Shown: one piece after another, positions 21,634-29,869 of the stretch
How the letters are laid out: each line of letters starts with the position of its first letter
Position numbering within the stretch: position 1 is the first letter of the stretch
Assembly: GCA_025201845.1 (NCBI GenBank)
Contig: MU603978.1
Span: 4,490-48,307, forward strand
Reading direction: 5' to 3'
DNA from: Martensiomyces pterosporus
Taxonomy: Eukaryota; Kickxellomycota; Kickxellomycetes; Kickxellales; Kickxellaceae
DNA length: 43,818 nucleotides
Made by a program: the position numbers and the translations under genes
The notes under the pieces: generated by a model
The model's input: only the letters and a program-made list of their open reading frames with translations
Databases searched by the model: none
Told to the model about the DNA's origin: nothing

Positions 21634-21772
21634 GCCGCCGCCACGCAATTTAAACGACGGGTGGCCAAGCGCACTCGGCTTTTGCCGAAGCGCGCCTGGC
21701 GGCGGAGGGGCAGGGGATCTGCTGCCCGCCCGCCTGCAAAGGCAGAAAGATAAGCGCTGGCAATTAGCGCTT
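21634..21772. repeat. Cluster of inverted repeats (possible hairpins)
   Basis: Three nested or adjacent inverted repeats: GCCGCCGCC (21634-21642) against GGCGGCGG (21698-21705); inside it TCGGC-tttt-GCCGA (21675-21688) flanked by GCGC on both sides; and AAGCGCT (21752-21758) against AGCGCTT (21766-21772) with a 7-nt loop. A GATAAG site (21749-21754) overlaps the last one. Confidence 0.45.
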
Positions 21773-22064
21773 GTGCTGCCCCCGCCGCTGGGATGGCTAG
21801 TGTCCTGCTAATGGGCCCCTATCACATTGTAATTGCTGCTCTCCTGCCCCTGCGCCCTCTGTCTCGCATGCTTGATTTCCACCCAGCGCGCGGCCTCGCA
21901 CCACTCTCTCCTCTCCAAGCTGCTTCTAATTTCTCTTTTATTGCAACTGCTATTTTGTTTGCTTCTATCTCGCCACTTGGCACGCGCGCTTTTCCCTCTG
22001 TAGACACACGCCCTTTCGCTCTCTTTTGGTTCCTTGAAACCGAGTCCCCCCACATTCCGGACGA

Positions 22065-22070
22065 CACGTG
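22065..22070. promoter_or_regulatory. CACGTG E-box upstream of the zinc-finger factor
   Basis: Palindromic bHLH-type site (Cbf1/Pho4 class) in GACACGTGAA context, 370 bp before the ATG. A single hexamer, so only a candidate. Confidence 0.3.
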
Positions 22071-22439
22071 AAAAGGAAGGGCGCTTTCCTGCTTATCTGC
22101 TAACCTTGCACGCAGCACCTCGGCCTGCAGTGCTTCTTTTTTATTTACGAGTGCTGCTCACTCGCGCCCTGGCTCTCTGTTCATCGAGCGACGTAAGCCG
22201 TAGAGGAGACGCGAAATCGAAAAGACAGACGTGGCAGGAGGACCCGACGCATTATACCGCCAGGGGCTCCACACATCTGCACCCTCCTTCCCTCACTCTC
22301 GGCATCGCCGCCAGGAGCAGGAAAGAAAACAGTATCAGCAGCAGCGCGACACAGCAACGAAACGACCAAACACAAAAATATTTGTGGAGCGAAGCACCGC
22401 GGCAATACTCTCCCACACGGCAATAAAAACATAGCAAAA

Positions 22440-25400
22440 ATGGCAAGGCCAGAGCAAGCCACAGGCCACGAGCTCCAGTCGCTGTCTGGATTCGTCACCA
22501 GCTCACCATTCTCCCAGCCACCCAAGGCTGCCCCACAACAACATCAGCCTCCGCCGCCCCCGCCGCCGCCAGCAGCAGGAGCAATGGCAGCCGCCACTGG
22601 CGGCCCCACAACGCCTGGCGGCAGCACGCACGCGGCTGGCGCAGGCAGCAACAGCGGCAGTGCCACCTCACGTGAGCGCCTGCCTGGACCCGCAGCCTTT
22701 GCAGTGGGCTCGCCCAGCGGTGGGCCTGGCAGCGGCATTATGCGGAGGTCGTCTGGCGTGCCTATGCCAATGTCGCAGGCCCCAGAAAAGACGGCAGTTG
22801 GCAGGTCAGGCGTCTTCGATGATGTCTACAGCGGGGGCGACCCCTTCTATAGAAGGCACTCAGTCGACATGGGCGTGGCCATTGCGTCCAAGTCCCAAAT
22901 GAGCGCATACAGCCCGCCGCGGCACCGCTACCAGCAGCCGCCGCCTCACCAGCAGCCACCGCACCTATCGGCTGCCCACCACGGGTTTGGACCACCCGGA
23001 CGTAACACCAGCCGCTCGGGAGCAGCATCGCCACACCCGCTTTCGTTCGATCAGACAGCAAGTGGCTTGTCGTCGTCCGGCACAACGGGGTCAGTCTCGC
23101 CATCGCACAGCCCCTCAGACCGCGGAATCAAGCGCCAGGCGCAGGACGACTTCTCCTCCCACCCCCTCGGTGGCCACTACAACCCAAAGCCGGGCAACCC
23201 GACGGCAGACAAGCCGTATGCGTGCGACCAGTGCGAGCTCACCTTCAGCCGCCAGCACAACCTCAAGTCGCACGCCCTGACACACTCGACGGAGCGGCCG
23301 TTCCAGTGCCCCATCTGCAACACGCCATTCCGGCGACAGCATGACCTGAAGCGGCACATGAAGCTTCACACAGGCGAGAAGCCACATACGTGCACGAACT
23401 GCGGGCGCAGCTTTGCCCGCCTCGATGCACTCAACAGACACATGCGGGCAGAAAACTTCCACGCGTGCAACCAGGCTGCGAAGAGAGCAAGGACGGCCGT
23501 TATTCCCAAATCAGACGACCCCAGACTGAAGGGCGCGTCAGCTGCGTATCTGGAGCAGCGCAGGGCGTCGACCACCAGCAGCCACCCGCAGGGAGCGCCG
23601 TCAACGTGGGCTCACTGGACCCACCGTCCGAGCATTGCCGCTGACGAGGCGATGCTGCGCAGGGTTCAGGAGCGGTTTGGCGGTGGGAACGGCCCCTCGA
23701 GCTACCCTCAGCCACAGCAGTCCCAGCCGCAGCAGCAGCCCCAGTCTCAGCCCCAGCAGCAGCAGCAGATGCTAGCCCCATACCCTCCCACTCTACAGCA
23801 GCAGCAGTCCCAGAAGCAGCCCCCGCCTCCGCCGGCTTCTTCTCAGCAGCAGCAGCAGCGCCAGCAGTACTATCCGTCGCAGATGAACGGTATCGGCGGC
23901 AGCAGCGGGAAGGGCCATCCGGCCGGCGGTGGAATGAGCAGCTATGCACCTGGGAGTGATCCGCGTGCATACATGCCGCCCCAATCGGCCACTCGCCAGC
24001 AACATCCGGGACAGCCACAGTCGCAGCAGCAGCAGCAAGCCCAGCCACGGCCGTACGCCCCAATGTCGCCCATGGCGCTAAACCAGCCTAACCAGCCATC
24101 CGCAAAAGCAGCCCTGCGCTCGCCAATCCAGAGGTCGCCTCCAGAGGACTACGCAGCAGGCAGCAGGTACCAGCGCTTTGGAGAAGGGCCCAGCAGCGGC
24201 CCACGGAGTGTGGAGCGTGGCAGCGGGCCATGGCGGCAGCAAGGGCCGCCTCCAGAGAATAGCCTGGGAATCAGCAACGGCCCCCCTCCTCCGCCGCCGC
24301 CTGCCAATCTAGGGCCGCCGCCGCCGCCACAGATGCGGCTGCCGCCAATGGAGCTGGCTCCTCCTCGCCGCCACTCTCTTGCTGTGACGTCGCATTTGGA
24401 CAGGTACCGTGCGCCCGATGCATCGCCACCACCGCCTCCTCAGCAGCGGCGACCCGAGCAGCCAAGCGAACAGGGGCCGCAAAGAATGCCGCAGCAGCCG
24501 CCGCCGCCTCCCAGCTCGTACACACGTCCCCCGCCACAGCAGCATCACATGGCTCCGCTCCCTGAGCGCCTAAGGGCTGGGCCCCCACAGCCGCCGCCAG
24601 CATCGTTCCTGAACTACACTCCGGGCAACCCCACGTTCACTCCGCCGCAGCCCAATCCGCCAGCACTGTCGCCGCACAGGGGGCCCCAACCGGCTGCCCA
24701 GCAGCAGCAGCAGCAGCAGACAAGGAGCCCCTCGCTGGCGGCACAGCAGAGCAAGCACGACGCAGCGGTCGGTGCCACTCGCCCCCTGCTGTCGACGCCC
24801 AATCCGGCTGGGCCAAGCAGCGCCGGCGGCAGTGCATCCGCAGAGTTTCACCCGCACCCAGCCAACCCGGCAGCCGCGGCGACAAACAGCGGTTCGAAGC
24901 AGCCGCTGTTTTCCTCGCCGCTCAAGAGCGTGGTGCCGCATGTGAGCGATGCAGCCGTGTCGTCCGAGTACTCGAGCAACTCGCTCTCTGTGCGCGTGCC
25001 CGACAACCACGACATGGGCGACAGCCGGCGGGGCTCGGTGTATAGCAGCAACGAGCATGTGCCAGATACGCGCCGGTCGTCTATCATTGCACTGACGAAC
25101 CCGCAGTCGGAGGCAGACGTAAGGGCAGAGAACACGGAGCTGAAGCGCAGGCTCGATGAGATGGAGTACAGGTACTTGAAGGAGATGGAGGCCCTGAAGA
25201 CCACAGTTAGGGAGCTGGAGATTGAAAAGTCGCTGCTCAAGTCGCTGCTGATGGAGAGGTCGGCCCACGACGTGTCGGCGTCTGCGTCGCCGCCGCCTTC
25301 GCAGGCGGGTCTTGCGCACATAAAGCAGGAGCAGCCCCAGCAGTATCTTCGGTCGTCGACGGGAGAGACGCCGGTTGCGCAGGCCGCGGAGTTTGCTGCC

Positions 25401-25553
25401 CACTCGCGCACCCCGACCCCTGCAGCCGCTGGTGTCGGCGCTCAGCAAGCGGCGTCGTCCCCTGCACAGCAGCAGCAGCAGCAAAGCGCCGCTGCTTCCA
25501 GTAAGCAGATGCCCACCACCAGTGCTGCCTCGGGCAACAGCATGCCGAGATAG
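22440..25553 (+). CDS. C2H2 zinc-finger transcription factor, Crz1-like
   Basis: A 1037-residue single-exon nuclear DNA-binding protein. Three tandem C2H2 fingers lie at residues 260-343: finger 1 C262/C265/H278/H282 (FSRQHNLKSH), finger 2 C290/C293/H306/H310 (FRRQHDLKRH) and finger 3 C318/C321/H334 with H341 or C343 as last ligand (FARLDALNRH). The order NLKSH, RQHDLKRH, FAR.DAL.RH is the pattern of calcineurin-responsive Crz1/CrzA factors. The rest is low complexity: poly-Pro near 40, many Gln runs (about 420-530 and 755-765), Pro-rich stretches, and a predicted leucine-rich coiled coil at about 897-940 that could dimerise. I see no obvious PxIxIT calcineurin-docking motif, so calcineurin control is not shown. 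The coiled coil is unusual for Crz1. A 2.7 kb upstream region suggests complex control. Confidence 0.85.
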   Translation: MARPEQATGHELQSLSGFVTSSPFSQPPKAAPQQHQPPPPPPPPAAGAMAAATGGPTTPGGSTHAAGAGSNSGSATSRERLPGPAAFAVGSPSGGPGSGIMRRSSGVPMPMSQAPEKTAVGRSGVFDDVYSGGDPFYRRHSVDMGVAIASKSQMSAYSPPRHRYQQPPPHQQPPHLSAAHHGFGPPGRNTSRSGAASPHPLSFDQTASGLSSSGTTGSVSPSHSPSDRGIKRQAQDDFSSHPLGGHYNPKPGNPTADKPYACDQCELTFSRQHNLKSHALTHSTERPFQCPICNTPFRRQHDLKRHMKLHTGEKPHTCTNCGRSFARLDALNRHMRAENFHACNQAAKRARTAVIPKSDDPRLKGASAAYLEQRRASTTSSHPQGAPSTWAHWTHRPSIAADEAMLRRVQERFGGGNGPSSYPQPQQSQPQQQPQSQPQQQQQMLAPYPPTLQQQQSQKQPPPPPASSQQQQQRQQYYPSQMNGIGGSSGKGHPAGGGMSSYAPGSDPRAYMPPQSATRQQHPGQPQSQQQQQAQPRPYAPMSPMALNQPNQPSAKAALRSPIQRSPPEDYAAGSRYQRFGEGPSSGPRSVERGSGPWRQQGPPPENSLGISNGPPPPPPPANLGPPPPPQMRLPPMELAPPRRHSLAVTSHLDRYRAPDASPPPPPQQRRPEQPSEQGPQRMPQQPPPPPSSYTRPPPQQHHMAPLPERLRAGPPQPPPASFLNYTPGNPTFTPPQPNPPALSPHRGPQPAAQQQQQQQTRSPSLAAQQSKHDAAVGATRPLLSTPNPAGPSSAGGSASAEFHPHPANPAAAATNSGSKQPLFSSPLKSVVPHVSDAAVSSEYSSNSLSVRVPDNHDMGDSRRGSVYSSNEHVPDTRRSSIIALTNPQSEADVRAENTELKRRLDEMEYRYLKEMEALKTTVRELEIEKSLLKSLLMERSAHDVSASASPPPSQAGLAHIKQEQPQQYLRSSTGETPVAQAAEFAAHSRTPTPAAAGVGAQQAASSPAQQQQQQSAAASSKQMPTTSAASGNSMPR

Positions 25554-25759
25554 CACTGGCCAAACAAACCCCCACTACCACCCAGACACCCACCCGCCCT
25601 CTTATAGTCCATTTCTAATTACCCCTCACCCTCACCCAGCCTCTTTTCATTATTTAATATTCCTTACTTGCATTATACAGCCCCCTCTTTACTCTTATCT
25701 CCAAAACAAAAATACCAAGTTCATACGCAAAAGCACCGGCAGTCTATTCTATGTCGAGG

Positions 25760-28072
25760 TCATGACGACTGAGCGTCAGTGTACAGTCTGTAGTATGCGC
25801 CCTTCCTGGCCAGCAGCTCGTCGTGGGTTCCTTGCTCGATGATGTGTCCGGGAACCTTGCCCATGACAACGATCCTGTCCGCGTTCCTGATTGTGGTCAG
25901 CCGGTGCGCAATGACCAGGACAGTGCGGCCGACCATCAGGCGATCCAAGGCCGTCTGCACCAGCCTCTCGCTCTCCGCATCCAGGCTTGATGTGGCCTCG
26001 TCCAGGATGAGGATCTTTGGGTCGCGCAGGATGGCCCTGGCAATGCTCAGCCGCTGCTTCTGGCCACCCGACAGGAGCGTCCCGCGCTCGCCCACTATGG
26101 TGTCGTATCCGCGGGGGAACGATGTGACAAAGTCGTGTGCGTTGGCCTTTCTGCACGCGTCCTCTACCTGCGCGTCTGTGGCCTGCGGGTTGGCCAGACG
26201 CAGGTTTTCGCGGATCGATGTGGAGAATAGAGCGGGCTCCTGCGGGATGAACCCGATTTGCGCCCGGTGCCACGAGGGGTCGAGCTTGGTCAGCGGGCAG
26301 GCGTCCAGCCAGATCTCGCCGTTGACTGGGTCGTAGAACCGCTCCAGCAGCGAGGCTACTGTGGACTTGCCCGACCCCGACAACCCGCACAGAGCGACTA
26401 CTTGTCCCGCGGGGATGTCCAGGTTGAAGCGGCTGAGCACCTGCGTGTCTGGCCGCGACGGGTAGCTGAAATCAACGTCCATGAAGCGAATATGGCCGGC
26501 GACTGAGCCCAGCCGAACGCCCCCCGACCGCGGGATCGCTGGCGTCAGGTTGATGACCTCCAGCACACGGGTGATTGCGCTCTTGGCCTTGACTCCCTGG
26601 CCCATCAGCGAGCCCAGCGAGTCGAGGGCCTTTTGCGCCGACTGCGTGGCAATCATAAACGCCATCAGATCGCCTGGCGTCATGTCGCCCTTCGTCACCA
26701 GCCGCCCGCCGTTATAGAGGACGACGAGCACCATGGTGCCGATGGACGTGTTGGTTAGACCGCGGAACACACCCATGTGGAATCCAAAGCGGTTGTTGGC
26801 CACTGATGCCTCGCTTCTCACCTCCTTGTACAGCGACAGCTCGGCGGACTCAGCGCTGAGCGAGCGGACCGTCCTTATGTTGCCAATAGCCTCGCTGGCA
26901 ATGCCCGTCGATATCGACTCCCACTCCCTCGACTCCTTCCTCAAAACACGCAGGAACCGGCCATAGTACGCCAGCCCAAAATACGCCACAGGCATGGTGG
27001 AGAGCAGCGTCAGCGAGAGCTGTGGTGACAGGCGCAGAAGCTGGTAGAGAACGCCCGCCGAGAGGGTGGCGGACTTGAGCCCCTGCGTGATGATTTTTTT
27101 GAATGTCGACTGGAACTCCGCCACATCCATCGTTAGCCGCGACACAAGCTCGCCTGACTGCGCCGAGTCAAAGAACGACAGGTCGTGGGAGAGCAGCGTG
27201 TTCATTGCCATCGTGTGCAGCCTCATCCCAATGCGCTCGCCCAAGATGGTGACCAGCGTGGTGTGCGCAAACGTCAGCAGCCCGTTGGCAAAGAACAGCA
27301 CAAACAGCTTCTTTGCTGGCGACTTCAGGGCCTCCAGCACCGACTCGTCCATGGCCTCGACTAGACGCACGCTGCGTGCGATGACGTTGATCAGATCGCC
27401 CGTCACGATGGGCGTCCACAAATTGACTATGGCTGCGCCCACAGCCGTCATTGCCACGCCCAGGAAGAGCCAGCACTCGGGGGCCAGCAGGCGAACGATG
27501 TGCGAGATAAGCGAGGTTTCGGCTCTGGCTGTCTCCTGCACCTTGCGCTTGGCTTCGCGCATCCCCTGCGACACCTTTGCCGACTGCTCATGGAGGATCT
27601 TTAGGCGCATGCTGGCTTCGGGCTTCACCACATACGCTGCCTCGCAGTATACGGATGCGCGCTTCGTGTAGAGGAATGCCGCGATTCCGCCAACCACTCC
27701 TATCGGAACTAGATACCCAGTGCGGCCGAGCAGCGGTGCACTCTCATTGTCTGTGCTGCGACTGTGGTGGTATCCGCTGCTGCTGCTGCCGCCGCTGCCG
27801 CTATACTGTCTACGGCCACTCCGGCACCCGCTGCTTGATCTCTGCTGCAGCCTGCGCCAGCCACGGATATTTCCTAGAGATATGTCACTCTCGATGGTTG
27901 CATTCAAGGCTGGTGGTGCTGCGCTCCGGAATTGCCGGCTAAAGGCGGTGAACGATGGCTTGGAGAAGCCTCTTGGTCCTGCAGTTAGGCGCACCGCGCG
28001 AAGCGTTGACGCCCTAGCTGTGGTGCTTAGCAATGGTCGAGCGGCCACAGAGCCAGCCATGAGCCACTGCAT
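25760..28072 (-). CDS. ABCB8: Mitochondrial ABC half-transporter, ABCB8-like
   Basis: Inner-membrane ABC exporter half that would act as a dimer. From ATG 28072 it has 770 residues. The N-terminus is Arg/Ser/Ala-rich and lacks acidic residues (MQWLMAGSVAARPLLSTTAR), as expected for a mitochondrial presequence. Then come a short hydrophobic segment (about 119-135) and the six-helix ABC membrane domain (about 190-500, FFDSAQSGELVSRL, ASEAIGNIRTVRS). The nucleotide-binding domain has Walker A GLSGSGKST (563-571), Q-loop IPQEPALF, signature LSGGQKQR (667), Walker B ILILDEATS (687) and H-loop IAHRL (723). VASLLERFYDP followed by LDPSWHRAQIGFI is the ABCB8 pattern as I recall it, against ABCB7 or ABCB10. 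The frame continues upstream to 28174 with no ATG, so I did not extend it. The substrate is unknown; animal ABCB8 is tied to iron export and mitochondrial potassium channels. Confidence 0.88.
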   Translation of the reverse strand: MQWLMAGSVAARPLLSTTARASTLRAVRLTAGPRGFSKPSFTAFSRQFRSAAPPALNATIESDISLGNIRGWRRLQQRSSSGCRSGRRQYSGSGGSSSSGYHHSRSTDNESAPLLGRTGYLVPIGVVGGIAAFLYTKRASVYCEAAYVVKPEASMRLKILHEQSAKVSQGMREAKRKVQETARAETSLISHIVRLLAPECWLFLGVAMTAVGAAIVNLWTPIVTGDLINVIARSVRLVEAMDESVLEALKSPAKKLFVLFFANGLLTFAHTTLVTILGERIGMRLHTMAMNTLLSHDLSFFDSAQSGELVSRLTMDVAEFQSTFKKIITQGLKSATLSAGVLYQLLRLSPQLSLTLLSTMPVAYFGLAYYGRFLRVLRKESREWESISTGIASEAIGNIRTVRSLSAESAELSLYKEVRSEASVANNRFGFHMGVFRGLTNTSIGTMVLVVLYNGGRLVTKGDMTPGDLMAFMIATQSAQKALDSLGSLMGQGVKAKSAITRVLEVINLTPAIPRSGGVRLGSVAGHIRFMDVDFSYPSRPDTQVLSRFNLDIPAGQVVALCGLSGSGKSTVASLLERFYDPVNGEIWLDACPLTKLDPSWHRAQIGFIPQEPALFSTSIRENLRLANPQATDAQVEDACRKANAHDFVTSFPRGYDTIVGERGTLLSGGQKQRLSIARAILRDPKILILDEATSSLDAESERLVQTALDRLMVGRTVLVIAHRLTTIRNADRIVVMGKVPGHIIEQGTHDELLARKGAYYRLYTDAQSS

Positions 28073-28310
28073 TCTGCAAAATGAAAGAAGCCGGGAAGAT
28101 ACGGGGCCTTCCAGACAGCGCCAAGTAAAAGAAGGGAAAAGAAGTAAAACAAACGAGTGGTGCGAGCAAGGCAATGAGGGAAAAGGGAAGAGAGTGTGCC
28201 GAGGGGCAGATAAGAGAGGAGCTTTGCAAGGATTTCTTATTTTGTCTGTGACCGTGTTTTCCGCCGATGCGTGTGGCTTTTCAGAGATTGCTGCTCTGCT
28301 GACTTGTGCA

Positions 28311-28316
28311 CACGTG
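28311..28316. promoter_or_regulatory. CACGTG E-box upstream of the ABCB8-like gene
   Basis: Palindromic CACGTG, 240 bp upstream of the ABCB8-like ATG. Candidate site for a bHLH factor; a single occurrence only. Confidence 0.3.
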
Positions 28317-28357
28317 GAAGTACCAGAGGCTGCAGTGGTTGTTTACTCGGATTGGGC

Positions 28358-28363
28358 TTTATT
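28358..28363 (-). terminator. Candidate polyadenylation signal of GPN1
   Basis: AATAAA on the minus strand, 66 bp beyond the GPN1 stop codon, a normal distance for a 3' end signal. Confidence 0.4.
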
Positions 28364-28428
28364 AGTGCAAAGATGGAGAGGCACTGAAGAGACCTGCAAG
28401 AGCAGGGCAAACAAGAGATGTGGGCTAT

Positions 28429-29379
28429 CTAGCTGAGATCGACCTCCTTGCCCTCGCTGACCGACAGGTCCTGCAGCAGCCGCTTGAGCTCATCCTCCTT
28501 CTGCCCACGCTCCGCCTCCTTCTTCTTCTCGATCTGCGCCTGCAAATGGGGCCTGTACTCCTCGTAGTACTCCTTGACCGCCTCGTCGACCTTCTCAAAG
28601 AACTTGTCAATCCCCTGTCCAGTCATGGCCGACACACCGACGACTCTCAGGTGGTTGTAAAACTCGTCCAGCACAAGACTCATCGAGTTCATCAGCGAGT
28701 TCATGTATCCCTCCTCCTGCCTCATCAGGGCCTTCTGGAACTCCTCAAAGTCGTTCATCCACGTCACCGCAAACTCGTGCGACACCACATCCGTCTTGTT
28801 AAACGCAATGAGGAACGGCAGCTGGGTCTTGTACAGGATTGAGCACGCATACATCATGTTCGACATAAACGTAGCCGGATTGGCCGTTCTGGGCGTATCC
28901 ACCACATACACCACCACCGTCGGGTACGTGGCAGCCAGCGTGTTTGTGATGATGGCGCCCGACGCCGACCATGTGAAGATTTCGATCTGGCCGGGGGTGT
29001 CGTACAGGAAGTACTTGCTCGACGATGCCCGCTTGTCCACAATCTCCATCACCTGGTCGAGCTTTGTGGTGAACAGGTTGAGCGAGGTGAGGATGCCGCC
29101 GTTGGGCCCCAGGTTGTACTCCTTCATCACCTGCTTGTAGTCTACCGTGTCGCGGATGTCGATGTTGGCCTGGAACGGCAGCTTCGACACGGCGGGGTCA
29201 AGATTGAGCACGTACGGAGGGGTCTTGTGCTCGTGGAGGTACGCGTTTATCCTCTGCATTAGCGTGGTTTTGCCCGATCCGGCCATACCGATCATGATGA
29301 TGTTCACAGGCGCGTTCTTCTCGGCTGCCGAAGCCGAGGCAGAGCTCTCTGCTGCTTTTGGCTGCTCCTTGTCTGCCAT
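28429..29379 (-). CDS. GPN1: GPN-loop GTPase 1 (Npa3/XAB1)
   Basis: Cytosolic GTPase needed for assembly and nuclear import of RNA polymerase II. A 316-residue single exon from ATG 29379. All family motifs are present: P-loop GMAGSGKTT (31-39), NLDPA (59-63), the signature GPN loop in NLGPNGG (89-95), DTPGQIE (127-133), NKTD (194-197) and SAMTG (250-254). [10 protein letters not shown] and a charged helix follow. Compared with yeast Npa3 (about 385) and human GPN1 (about 374) the acidic C-terminal tail is missing: the protein ends at EGKEVDLS. There is no GT donor near the stop, so a lost exon is unlikely. It is divergent from the V-ATPase subunit C gene with 490 bp between starts. Confidence 0.95.
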   Translation of the reverse strand: MADKEQPKAAESSASASAAEKNAPVNIIMIGMAGSGKTTLMQRINAYLHEHKTPPYVLNLDPAVSKLPFQANIDIRDTVDYKQVMKEYNLGPNGGILTSLNLFTTKLDQVMEIVDKRASSSKYFLYDTPGQIEIFTWSASGAIITNTLAATYPTVVVYVVDTPRTANPATFMSNMMYACSILYKTQLPFLIAFNKTDVVSHEFAVTWMNDFEEFQKALMRQEEGYMNSLMNSMSLVLDEFYNHLRVVGVSAMTGQGIDKFFEKVDEAVKEYYEEYRPHLQAQIEKKKEAERGQKEDELKRLLQDLSVSEGKEVDLS

Positions 29380-29869
29380 TTTTTCCGCTTCCAGAAACGA
29401 TTTGTGTGAGTGCCTCTTGATTTACAGGTTGAAATGCACCAGAGCGTTCAAATGCGAGCAATGTATTAGTAATAGAACAGCGAAGCAGAGCCAAGGCCGG
29501 AAAGAGCACACGGTGTGCAGCCAAAACTTTTTTTAGTGCGTGGCCGCTGGCTGTTGCAGCTCGCGCGGGATGGCAGCAGGCGAGCCAAGTTCAAGCGAGG
29601 ACAAGCCGGCTCGCCTCCAGCAGCAGCAGCAGCAGTGCTCCGTCACTCAAGCGCTGCCGCATTTATCTGGTGCTGAATTCAGCGCAATCTCCCTCTTTCG
29701 CTCGCTACTTTGCTCATCTGGTTGCTTACTTGCATCTGCTCTCCCTCACGCTTATATTTGGAGCATCACTTCAGCGCTGCAGAGCATTCCTGGGATTTCC
29801 GGACTCAAGCCAAAGCACAGCCATCGAGAGGGATAGGTACACAAACACGCAAGCAGAGACGAGAAACCA
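29380..29869. promoter_or_regulatory. Divergent promoter between GPN1 and V-ATPase subunit C
   Basis: The 490 bp between two head-to-head ATGs. It contains a CAG run of about six units near 29619-29636 and a C/T-rich stretch at about 29685-29755. No conserved TATA box was identified. Confidence 0.5.

Larger units (their letters stand above)
19775..22439. promoter_or_regulatory. 2.7 kb gene-free region upstream of the zinc-finger factor
   Basis: The longest non-coding stretch in the window. Open frames here are short and on both strands, with Arg/Cys/Ser-rich translations that match no family. I see no tRNA or snRNA. Visible items: a C/T-rich stretch at about 20625-20720, a cluster of inverted repeats with a GATAAG at 21634-21772, and CACGTG at 22065-22070. 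It probably combines the WDR7 trailer, an extended promoter and the 5' leader of the factor at 22440. An unannotated non-coding RNA cannot be excluded. Confidence 0.4.
28073..28428. promoter_or_regulatory. Intergenic: ABCB8-like promoter and GPN1 3' region
   Basis: This 356-bp gap between two minus-strand genes holds a CACGTG E-box at 28311-28316 and a minus-strand AATAAA at 28358-28363. No coding sequence was recognised. Confidence 0.45.

Noticed and set aside
23700..24060. Gln-codon repeats as a CRISPR or satellite array
   Set aside because: They are irregular CAG/CAA tracts in frame within the transcription factor.
24570..25556. 328-codon minus-strand frame opposite the zinc-finger gene, Arg/Leu-rich
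   Set aside because: Reverse reading of CAG/CCG-rich low-complexity codons; no family resemblance.
28073..28174. Upstream extension of the ABCB8-like protein
   Set aside because: There is no ATG in the extension; the ATG at 28072 gives a good mitochondrial presequence.
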